Shown in pieces: positions 6,564 to 12,307 of a DNA stretch of 12,307 nucleotides. The position numbers were made by a program, and so were the translations under genes. This DNA is from Desulfobacteraceae bacterium (GTDB taxonomy: Bacteria; Desulfobacterota; Desulfobacteria; Desulfobacterales; SG8-13). The notes beneath the pieces were generated by a model that saw only the letters and a list, made by a program, of their open reading frames with translations, was not told the DNA's origin and searched no databases. The first letter of the stretch is position 1. Every line of letters begins with the position of its first letter. The DNA is taken from contig JARFQH010000113.1 in NCBI GenBank assembly GCA_029287875.1, positions 1 through 12,307 of the forward strand, written 5' to 3'.

Positions 6564-6605
6564 CACCTGACCTCTGCAGGCATTCACCCTGCCTGCCGTC
6601 GACAA

Positions 6606-6632
6606 GACACCCGCGGGTGTCAAAGTTTGACA
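6606..6632. promoter_or_regulatory. Overlapping palindromes at the corA promoter (candidate operator)
   Basis: GACACCCGCGGGTGTC (6606-6621) is a perfect 16-bp palindrome. Overlapping it, TGTCAAAGTTTGACA (6618-6632) is a perfect 15-nt palindrome whose right half contains the TTGACA -35 box. A third, ACCATAATATGGT (6643-6655), covers the proposed -10. The arrangement suggests a repressor site, but no known regulator motif is recognised. Confidence 0.4.
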
Positions 6633-6655
6633 ACATTGAGGAACCATAATATGGT
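6627..6655 (+). promoter_or_regulatory. Putative sigma70 promoter for corA
   Basis: TTGACA (6627-6632, consensus) is followed after exactly 17 nt by TATGGT (6650-6655, 4 of 6). Transcription would begin near 6662, leaving a ~245-nt untranslated leader before corA. Confidence 0.45.
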
Positions 6656-6909
6656 ATTTAAATAAATCCAGTCCGAGGTCTTTGACCTGGGCCTATTGCT
6701 TCCTTTCGGCCGGCCCGGATTGACGTGAAAATACCACCGCCATGTTTTTTCAGCAATGCCATCCCGTTTTGCCGAAAACGAAGCACCCGATCGCGTGTCT
6801 ATCCTCTGTTTTATAGTGCCCCATGAGTGAACTTCCATCGTCAATAAAGTTGGAGATCCACTCATTGAAACGGTTGACTTTACCGCCTATTTAGACAGGA
6901 ATCTCAAGC
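6656..6909 (+). other. Long leader / gene-free region before corA
   Basis: About 250 nt without a supported gene. If the promoter at 6627-6655 is real, this is a long 5' untranslated region, which for an Mg2+ transporter raises the question of RNA control. I could not recognise an M-box or other riboswitch. An 81-codon minus-strand frame (6620-6865) has no recognisable domain and I do not call it. Confidence 0.3.
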
Positions 6910-8052
6910 ATGGATCAGACGAGAAATCCGGCAAAGAAAAATCCGATCAAACGGGTGGCTCGGGGAGTCGGCCAGGCAAAGCGCACGCTGACCCGCTTTA
7001 TCAAAAAACCTGCGCATGCTCCGGGTACATCACCTGGAACGCTTGTCCCCGCTCCCGAGAAAAAGAGCGCAAAGAGCCGCATTACCCTTATCGCTTACGA
7101 TCAGGATCACTATCTAAAAAAGGAAATCGACACCATAGAAGAGGCCTTGCCTCTCAAAGATTCACCGACCGTCACCTGGATCAATATCGACGGCTTGCAC
7201 GACATCGCGTTGATCGAATCCGTCGGCCGGCAGTTCGGCATCCATCCTCTGACCCAGGAAGACATTGTCAATATCGGACAGCGTCCCAAGGCCGAAGACT
7301 TCGACGACTACATCTACATTGTCTTTAAAATGCTGTCATACAGAGACGGCACGGACCAAATCGAATCCGAGCAGGTCAGCCTTATACTGGGGTCGAATTT
7401 TCTGATCTCTTTTCAGGAGGCCCCGGGAGATGTAATGGCTCCCGTACGGGAGCGGATAGAAAAAGGCAAGGGACGCATCCGCAAGGCCGGCTGTGATTAT
7501 CTGGCCTATGCTCTGATCGATGCGGTGGTCGATCATTACTTCCTCGTCCTCGAAGCATTCGGAGAAAAAATTGAAGATTTGGAAGCCGAACTCCTTTCCG
7601 ACCCTACGCCGAACAGCCTGCAGCGCCTCTACGCCATGAAAAGAGACGTCATTTTCTTCCGAAAGCAAGTCTGGCCGATTCGCGAACTGCTGAACAGGCT
7701 TGTTAAGGAAGAGTCTCCCCTGATCGACAAGTCGGTTGACGTTTTCATCAGCGATGTCTACGATCACACGATTCAGATCATCGACACCATCGAGTCTTTC
7801 CGTGACCTCATGGCGGGCCTGCTGGATATCTACCTCTCGACCATCAGCAATCGAATGAACGCCATCATGAAGATGCTCACCATCATGGCCACCATCTTCA
7901 TTCCTTTATCCTTTATCGCCGGTATCTACGGAATGAACTTCGAATATATGCCGGAACTCAAGTGGCACTGGGCCTATCCCGCACTGTGGGTGATCTTTAT
8001 TTCTATTTTCCTGGGTATGCTGGCCTGGTTCAAGTCTAAAAAGTGGCTGTAG
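6910..8052 (+). CDS. corA: Magnesium/cobalt transporter CorA
   Basis: A 380-residue pentameric inner-membrane Mg2+ channel of the CorA/MIT family. A ~60-residue lysine/arginine-rich N-terminal extension (KKNPIKRVARGVGQAKRTL) precedes the cytosolic funnel domain, which includes the family signature region around WINIDGLHD...HPLTQEDI and the long stalk helix. Two C-terminal membrane segments follow: MLTIMATIFIPLSFIAGI ending in the YGMN selectivity motif (GMN at 341-343), then the acidic loop FEYMPEL and the second helix with a KSKKWL basic end. The start ATG has only a modest AGGA about 10 nt upstream (6897-6900 region), but no better in-frame start is seen. It is transcribed toward ktrA (convergent, 84 bp between stops). 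The substrate is probably Mg2+, with Co2+/Ni2+ possible. Confidence 0.95.
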   Translation: MDQTRNPAKKNPIKRVARGVGQAKRTLTRFIKKPAHAPGTSPGTLVPAPEKKSAKSRITLIAYDQDHYLKKEIDTIEEALPLKDSPTVTWINIDGLHDIALIESVGRQFGIHPLTQEDIVNIGQRPKAEDFDDYIYIVFKMLSYRDGTDQIESEQVSLILGSNFLISFQEAPGDVMAPVRERIEKGKGRIRKAGCDYLAYALIDAVVDHYFLVLEAFGEKIEDLEAELLSDPTPNSLQRLYAMKRDVIFFRKQVWPIRELLNRLVKEESPLIDKSVDVFISDVYDHTIQIIDTIESFRDLMAGLLDIYLSTISNRMNAIMKMLTIMATIFIPLSFIAGIYGMNFEYMPELKWHWAYPALWVIFISIFLGMLAWFKSKKWL

Positions 8053-8064
8053 GGGGATACTTAA

Positions 8065-8086
8065 TTTTCAGACGTCCGTCTGAGAA
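8065..8086. terminator. Weak bidirectional hairpin between corA and ktrA
   Basis: TTTTCAGACG - TC - CGTCTGAGAA: a 10-bp inverted repeat with one mismatch, lying in the 84-bp gap between the two convergent stop codons. There is no clear T-run after it on the plus strand; on the minus strand it is followed by AAAATTAAG. Position suggests a shared transcription end, but it is not a classic intrinsic terminator. Confidence 0.35.
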
Positions 8087-8136
8087 CATAGTTTCGGATG
8101 GCGGGCATTACCGTGCCTTCGCTTCGCGGGTGGGTG

Positions 8137-8793
8137 CTATTTCAATTCCTTGATTCTTTCCAGGTTTTTCGTTTTTCCGATCATGATCAGGATGTCGCTG
8201 TCCTTGACGACGAAATCCGCCGGCGGCACGATGACGAACCTTTCCGGCACCAGCTCTTTCACGGCGATGACGTAAACGTCGTAGCGGCTGCGAAGATTGA
8301 TATCCTTGAGCGATTTGCCGATAAAGGATTTCGGTGGATCGACCTGCACCAGGTTGTAGTCTTCCTCCAGCGGCAGAAATTCCAGGATATTCGGCTGGGT
8401 AAGCCGCCGCGCAAGACGGGTTGCCGTATCCTTGGCCGGCCGGATTGTATCGGACGCACCGAGTTTTTTCAAAATTTCGGCGTGGGTTTCGTCTTCTACC
8501 TTGGCAATGATGGTTTTGACGCCGAGTTCGTGCAGGTGATAACAGATCAGGATGCTGTTGCTGATGTCGCCGCCGGTGCTGACGACGACGCTGTCCATTT
8601 CCACCAGACCGAGTCCCTTGAGGGCCTCGGCGTCGGTGGCGTCGAGAACGATGGCGGTGGTGGTATACGGCTCTACCGCCTGGATACGTTCGCGATTGCG
8701 ATCGATGGTAATCACCTCTTGGTTACTCTCGAAGAGGGCTTTGGAAACGTAAAATCCGAAGCTGCCCGCTCCAATGACGGCAAATCGTTTCAT
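8137..8793 (-). CDS. ktrA: K+ uptake regulatory subunit KtrA (RCK/TrkA-N protein)
   Basis: A 218-residue cytosolic gating subunit that forms a ring on the membrane channel KtrB and opens or closes it in response to nucleotide (ATP/ADP, NAD(H)). The N-terminal Rossmann fold has GAGSFG (8-13) and the acidic residue D31 at the end of the second strand (VITIDRN), then LDATD and VVVSTGGDISNSI. The C-terminal RCK_C lobe (~135-218) includes LVQVDPPKSFIGKSLKDINLR and ends DILIMIGKTKNLERIKELK. A single RCK unit of this length indicates the KtrA type, not the double-length TrkA. GGAGGT (8799-8804) lies 5 nt before the ATG, and the gap to the ktrB stop is only 12 bp, so ktrB-ktrA is an operon. A 233-codon antisense frame over it is a shadow. 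Confidence 0.94.
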   Translation of the reverse strand: MKRFAVIGAGSFGFYVSKALFESNQEVITIDRNRERIQAVEPYTTTAIVLDATDAEALKGLGLVEMDSVVVSTGGDISNSILICYHLHELGVKTIIAKVEDETHAEILKKLGASDTIRPAKDTATRLARRLTQPNILEFLPLEEDYNLVQVDPPKSFIGKSLKDINLRSRYDVYVIAVKELVPERFVIVPPADFVVKDSDILIMIGKTKNLERIKELK

Positions 8794-8805
8794 GGCTGAC
8801 CTCCG

Positions 8806-10176
8806 CTAACCGATCATGAGATTCTCTTCGGCAAATTCCAACCCTTTTCGGGCCGGCGGCCCGGCGATGATGTAGGCAAATGTCGGCACCCCGACTCGGC
8901 CGATAATCATCACGACAATGACGATAAATTTACCGATCCCGTTCAGGGTGGCGGTCGCCCCCATGGAAAGGCCCACCGTACCGAAGGCCGATATGGTTTC
9001 GAAAAGGAAACTCAGGTACTGCTGATGTCCTTCAGCCCCGCTGCCGTGGGCCGGATCTGTGAAAAGAATCAGGAAAAGGGCCGCTAAAATGATCGCGATT
9101 GATAAAACAACAACCGATATGCTTTTGGCGACTGTTTCCTGGGGAATACTCTTTTGAAACATGTTGAGCCGCGCCCGGCCTTTCAGGCGGCTCCAGGAAA
9201 ACGCCGCCAGAACGGCGAACGTCGTGGTTTTGATACCGCCGCCGCATGATCCCGGTGACGCTCCGAAATACATCAGGAACATCATGAACGCCAGAGATGC
9301 GCTGTTCAGCCCGCCGATGTCCACGGTGTTGAAACCCGCCGTCCGGCAGGTGATGGACTGGAATAAGGTCATCATCAGGCGGTCGCCAAAGCTTGCGTTC
9401 TGCAGCAGGTTTTTTTCGGTTATGAGCAATATGGCGGCACCCAGGAAGATGAGCAAACCGGTGGTCACCAAAACCGTCTTGAATTGCACCGAAAAGCGTC
9501 GCGATCGCTGCTGTTTGGAGGTCGTGCGCCGGTAAAGTTCGTAAACCACCGGAAATCCCAGCCCTCCCAAAACGATCAGAGTGCAGATGGTCGCATTCAG
9601 AAGGACCGAACCCCGCTCGTCGATGAAACTGTTCGCGAAGAGCGAAAACCCGGCATTGCAAAATGCCGAAACCGAATGGAACAGGCCCAGGTAGAGGGCT
9701 TCGCTTACCGGATAGGATTGCCACCAGTGAAAAAAAAGAAGCGTCGCCCCGGCAAGCTCGACCGTAGCGGTAAAAACGAAAATAGACCGCAGCAAAGAGT
9801 AAATGTCATCGCGCGGGGTGTGTGAAAAGACTTCCTGCATGGCCATTCTGCTCTGGAAGAACACTTTTTTACCGACGAGCTGAAAGAGGGTGACCGATAT
9901 GGTCATGATACCCAGACCTCCCAGCTGGATCAGCGCCAGGATGACACCCTGCCCGAAGAGGCTGAAATAACTGCCTGTATCGACGACGATCAGCCCCGTA
10001 ACGCAGACAGCGGAAGTCGCCGTGAAAAGGGCGTCGGTGGGGTTGATAGAGCCCGAAACCGTTGCGGCCGGCAACATCAGCAGGCCGGTCCCCACGGCAA
10101 TGGTCGCCAGGTAGCTGAACAGCAACAGATTGGCCGGATGAAGTATGCTCAGCTTTCTTAAGGTCCATTCCAACAT
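8806..10176 (-). CDS. ktrB: K+ uptake channel subunit KtrB (TrkH/KtrB family)
   Basis: A 456-residue integral membrane protein, the ion-translocating subunit of a Na+-dependent K+ uptake system, paired with KtrA just downstream. All four pore loops are visible with their filter glycines: SAVCVTGL (G61), SAFCNAGF (G176), SITCRTAGF (G281) and SAFGTVGL (G402). The intramembrane gating loop appears as GASPGSCGGGIKTTT (305-319). I place the start at 10176, not at the in-frame ATG at 10227: the upstream 17 residues are polar and low-confidence, the upstream ATG has no Shine-Dalgarno and abuts repeat C2, and 10176 has GAGG ~10 nt upstream. Membrane helices begin directly with ILHPANLLLFSYLATIAVG. 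There is no sign of truncation. Confidence 0.94.
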   Translation of the reverse strand: MLEWTLRKLSILHPANLLLFSYLATIAVGTGLLMLPAATVSGSINPTDALFTATSAVCVTGLIVVDTGSYFSLFGQGVILALIQLGGLGIMTISVTLFQLVGKKVFFQSRMAMQEVFSHTPRDDIYSLLRSIFVFTATVELAGATLLFFHWWQSYPVSEALYLGLFHSVSAFCNAGFSLFANSFIDERGSVLLNATICTLIVLGGLGFPVVYELYRRTTSKQQRSRRFSVQFKTVLVTTGLLIFLGAAILLITEKNLLQNASFGDRLMMTLFQSITCRTAGFNTVDIGGLNSASLAFMMFLMYFGASPGSCGGGIKTTTFAVLAAFSWSRLKGRARLNMFQKSIPQETVAKSISVVVLSIAIILAALFLILFTDPAHGSGAEGHQQYLSFLFETISAFGTVGLSMGATATLNGIGKFIVIVVMIIGRVGVPTFAYIIAGPPARKGLEFAEENLMIG

Positions 10177-10234
10177 ATCCGCCGCGCCTCGCTGACGAGA
10201 TGAGTGGTCCGTGCATCGTGCCGGCATGGCCGAT

Positions 10235-10396
10235 TAGGGTCACGCTAAAAGATAATTCCACACGATTGAACAGGATTATGGATTGTCTACAAGGCACATC
10301 CACCGGCGCAAATCGAGATACGTGGTGGCGAATGTAACGCAGAGGACAGTCCATAAAACAAGCAAGAGGTGGAACTATTTTTTCCAGTGCCCTTTA
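10235..10396 (+). repeat. Repeat C, copy 2 (C2)
   Basis: Second copy of the ~160-bp repeat at 6402-6563, same orientation. It begins TAGGGTCACG and ends near GCCCTTTA. AATTCCAC (10254-10261) faces GTGGAACT (10369-10376). The inner helix 10276-10290 / 10342-10356 is kept: where C1 has T6449.G6517, C2 has A10282-T10350, a double change preserving the pair; T.G at 6451/6515 is T-A here (10284/10348). In the tip, CCACC (10300-10304) can pair with GGTGG (10324-10328), unlike C1. It lies 58 bp upstream of the ktrB start, so ktrB-ktrA may be transcribed from or through it; I found no good promoter inside it. Confidence 0.75.
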
Positions 10397-10531
10397 TCCC
10401 GCAAGTCATCTTTTTTTCAGCGGCCCCTCATTATCCTTTTTAAAAACATTTCGCAACCAGATAGGGGCGTACCAGATTGAGGTCAGATTTTGATTGTTGA
10501 TTTGGACATCCGGTTTTTGATCTGGCAGGAA
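10397..10531. other. Gene-free A/T-rich spacer
   Basis: No coding region, RNA gene or clear repeat was recognised between repeat C2 and the transposase fragment. There are T-runs at 10411-10417 and 10438-10442 without stems. It may hold the ktrB promoter (minus strand), but no convincing hexamer pair was found. Confidence 0.3.
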
Positions 10532-10537
10532 ATGTTC

Positions 10538-10633
10538 ATGTCGCGGGCATGGGAGATCAGGTGCGAAGACGGCCAGTATCATGTTCTGTCAATGGGCAAA
10601 AAGGGGCGCGACATCTTTTTCGATATGGTATAA
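10538..10633 (+). pseudogene. N-terminal fragment of a REP-associated (Y1/IS200-like) transposase
   Basis: A 31-codon frame too short for ORF callers. It begins MSRAWEIRCEDGQYHVLS and continues GKKGRDIFFD before a TAA. This matches the well-conserved start of REP-associated tyrosine transposases (COG1943 type, pattern R-x-x-R-I-E-x-x-G-x-x-Y-H-V-x-S-R-G-N-x-x-x-x-I-F-x-D), which are ~150-300 residues long. The match stops at the point where the next D-D-x residues are expected, so the gene is cut off or decayed; the HUH motif and catalytic tyrosine are absent. AGGA at 10527-10530 sits 7 nt before the ATG, so the original start signal seems intact. It faces the end of the cotransporter gene. 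Identification is from remembered family pattern, not a search. Confidence 0.6.
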
Positions 10634-10639
10634 GGGATA

Positions 10640-10668
10640 CCCATAGATCAGGGATCCTGATCTATGGG
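10640..10668. terminator. 12-bp perfect hairpin containing the cotransporter stop codon
   Basis: CCCATAGATCAG - GGATC - CTGATCTATGGG: a perfect 12-bp stem with a 5-nt loop. The minus-strand TGA stop (10648-10650) of the cotransporter lies inside one arm. No U-run follows on the minus strand (TATCCCTTATACC), so this is not a standard intrinsic terminator, but it would cap the mRNA 3' end. It also begins 6 bp after the transposase-fragment stop, so it could equally be a relic of a REP-type palindrome. Confidence 0.5.
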
Positions 10669-12307
10669 AGACTCGGGATCCTTTGCCCCTATGGCCTCCG
10701 CCTCGCGGGCGGCGTTCTCTGCCTTGGTTTTTTCCTTTGCCAGGCGGCGTTTTTTTACTTCCAATTCCTTTTCAACCTCCCTTATTTCGGCCATGAGATC
10801 GACAAGGGACGATTCATCCTCCTGCAAGGTTATCGATGACCGAACTTTATCGAGTTTGACGGTCAGAGCTTGGGCCGCTACGGCTGCTTTTTCCGCTTCG
10901 TTCTGTGCTTTTTCAGCCCTTTTTTCCGCATCGGATACGGCGTCGAGGGCAGAGGCGCGCTCGGCGGCTTCACCTTCCTCCGGTTCGGCATCAAGGTCGA
11001 TCGTCTCGGCCGCCAGAACCAGGGCCGTCAGCGGCAGTTGACTGAAAAAGTTCTCCGGTGAGATGCCGAAAGCGCTGATCGAAGTAAGATCGCGCAGCCG
11101 CATGGGCAGCAAAACGAGGGATGCGTCCCGGGAAATCTCGATCACCGTATCGGCATCAGAGTTGTCAACGACCAGGGGAACGGCCTCGATGCGCACTTCC
11201 TCCAACCTCTGCTGCAACGTCTCCTCGGTGGGTCTTTCAGCATGGTTGTCGTCCCGAACCGCCAGCAACCGTATAGCCGCGCCCTCCCACTCCTCGTTGC
11301 GGGTGATCAGATAAGCCAAAAGTAGCATAAGGTTGCCGGTGGCGTCATCCTGCCACCAGACATCGATCCGGCGGTTTTCGTCCGGTATTTCCTTCAAGTC
11401 ATTCCATTCCTCGGATGTGGCATCCATGATGATCAGGTTGCAGCCGAATCGATACGCCTCCCTGAGGCTGCGGCCGTAAACTGCAGCCATGTAATGCTCC
11501 TGGGAATCGGGGGTGTCGCTGATCCAGTTCAGCAGCACGGTATTGGCATGCAGGGGACCGATCCCGAAGGACTGCACCAACACCTGGACGGCATCTTTGC
11601 GATCGCCGGCCAGCACAACCAAAGGAAAAACGTCAAGGCCGCTTTGGCGGATATCGGCCTTCAATTCATCTTCAACGGTTTGCTTTTCCTTGCGCAACCG
11701 AGCCGTCTGCCCGGTGAGTATTCTGACTGCTGCCGTAAACCCGCTTCGACCCTGGATCCAGGCGGCAAAACGCAGCAGGGCCTGCCGTTGTTCGGCCTTG
11801 TCAGCAAAAACCAACATCTGCGGCCGCCAATACCGGGGGTGTTCGGGTTCTGCAGCCGCTTCGAGAAGGTGTACCCGAATTCTCTGCATGTGATACGACC
11901 GCCGGCTGTCCGCCCAGCGCGGTGACCGGGCTTTTTGCTTCAGGTAAAGATAAATGGCCGTCAGGATGGCCAGCGCCGCAACGCCGGGCAGCGGATCGAT
12001 CGCCAGCATGGCGCCCAGGCAGGCCAGGGCCCCCACCAGGCTGGCACGGGCATCGAACCAGCGAAACCGTGGCCGGAAGGAGGGACTTTCCGAGCGGGCT
12101 TCGTAAAAGGTGGCGTAATTGAGCAGGCCGTATGAAATGAGAAAGAACATCGAGACCAGGGGGGCAATCAGGTTCAGCTGCCCGATGCCGATGGTCCCAA
12201 ATGCAATGACGGTCGACAGGAGCACCCCGCGCCGGGGGTTGTTCGCCGGGCCATAGCCCTTGGCGAACGGGTTCAGAAAAGGAAAGATACGGTCGGTGGC
12301 CAGGGAC
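10648..12307 (-). CDS. SLC12-like cation-chloride cotransporter / APC permease, 5' end outside window
   Basis: The frame is open to the window edge, so the apparent GTG start at 12225 is not real: upstream codons read LNPFAKGYGPANNPRRGVLL, the typical intracellular loop of bacterial SLC12-like permeases. The 552 visible residues contain the last membrane helices (TVIAFGTIGIGQLNLIAPLV, MFFLISYGLLNYATFYEA, and a pair around GALACLGAMLAIDPLPGVAALAILTA). A large cytosolic domain follows with WADSRRSYHMQRIR and HPRYWRPQMLVFA, the same place and wording as the animal NKCC/KCC C-terminal domain (FRPQCLVL). After the alpha/beta domain comes a ~110-residue Ala/Glu/Lys-rich coiled-coil tail (DNA ~10651-10980: DAEKRAEKAQNEAEKAAVAA, EIREVEKELEVKKRRLAKEK). 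Function is likely electroneutral K+/Na+/Cl- movement; amino-acid transport is an alternative. The N-terminal half is not visible. Confidence 0.85.
   Translation of the reverse strand, partial: SLATDRIFPFLNPFAKGYGPANNPRRGVLLSTVIAFGTIGIGQLNLIAPLVSMFFLISYGLLNYATFYEARSESPSFRPRFRWFDARASLVGALACLGAMLAIDPLPGVAALAILTAIYLYLKQKARSPRWADSRRSYHMQRIRVHLLEAAAEPEHPRYWRPQMLVFADKAEQRQALLRFAAWIQGRSGFTAAVRILTGQTARLRKEKQTVEDELKADIRQSGLDVFPLVVLAGDRKDAVQVLVQSFGIGPLHANTVLLNWISDTPDSQEHYMAAVYGRSLREAYRFGCNLIIMDATSEEWNDLKEIPDENRRIDVWWQDDATGNLMLLLAYLITRNEEWEGAAIRLLAVRDDNHAERPTEETLQQRLEEVRIEAVPLVVDNSDADTVIEISRDASLVLLPMRLRDLTSISAFGISPENFFSQLPLTALVLAAETIDLDAEPEEGEAAERASALDAVSDAEKRAEKAQNEAEKAAVAAQALTVKLDKVRSSITLQEDESSLVDLMAEIREVEKELEVKKRRLAKEKTKAENAAREAEAIGAKDPESPIDQDP

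Noticed and set aside
6620..6865. 81-codon minus-strand ORF upstream of corA
   Set aside because: No domain recognised, overlaps the proposed corA promoter, composition not protein-like.
6656..6909. M-box Mg2+ riboswitch in the corA leader
   Set aside because: No conserved M-box segments could be recognised by eye; length alone is not evidence.
8098..8799. 233-codon plus-strand ORF opposite ktrA
   Set aside because: Antisense shadow; the minus-strand KtrA has clear family motifs, operon spacing and Shine-Dalgarno.
1..12307. CRISPR arrays, tRNA or rRNA genes
   Set aside because: No regularly spaced short direct repeats and no cloverleaf or rRNA-like segment was recognised on either strand.

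Overview
The window is a moderately GC-rich bacterial chromosomal segment. Gene content and protein flavour (a small Hsp20 just ahead of Lon, an amylosucrase, a YrbG-like exchanger, CorA, a KtrAB pair, a bacterial SLC12-like cotransporter) together with many long palindromic intergenic repeats fit a Gram-negative environmental bacterium. My best guess is a Desulfobacterota/deltaproteobacterium. That placement is inference from family resemblance, not from a marker gene.

Layout. 1-2420 (minus strand): hsp20 then lon, a protein quality-control operon whose lon 3' end lies outside the window. 2421-3093: a non-coding regulatory stretch with nested palindromes over the hsp20 promoter, a ~185-bp palindromic repeat (A), and a strong intrinsic terminator pointing into the next gene's leader. 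3094-6038 (plus): amylosucrase, translationally coupled by an ATGA overlap to a CaCA-family cation exchanger. 6039-6909: an ~870-bp gene-free stretch holding a hairpin repeat (B), the first copy of a ~160-bp repeat (C1), and palindromes over a likely corA promoter. 6910-8052 (plus): corA. 8137-10176 (minus): ktrB-ktrA, a K+ uptake channel and its gating subunit, convergent with corA. 10228-10647: the second copy of repeat C (C2) and a broken N-terminal fragment of a REP-associated (Y1) transposase. 10648-12307 (minus): the C-terminal part of an SLC12-type cation-chloride cotransporter with a coiled-coil tail, open at the window edge.

How it fits together. Four separate transport units (Ca2+/cation exchange, Mg2+, K+, and probably K+/Na+/Cl- cotransport) lie beside a sucrose-using glucan synthase and a heat-shock chaperone/protease pair. 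This reads as an ionic/osmotic and proteotoxic stress neighbourhood. The functional link is inference; only the hsp20-lon, amylosucrase-exchanger and ktrB-ktrA pairings are supported by gene spacing.

The most unusual part is the intergenic DNA: three kinds of long imperfect palindrome. Repeat C is present twice in the same orientation, bracketing corA-ktrA-ktrB. Its central 15-bp helix is kept in the two copies with one double (compensatory) change and several G.U pairs, which suggests selection on a folded single strand (RNA or ssDNA). The transposase fragment lies about 140 bp from C2.
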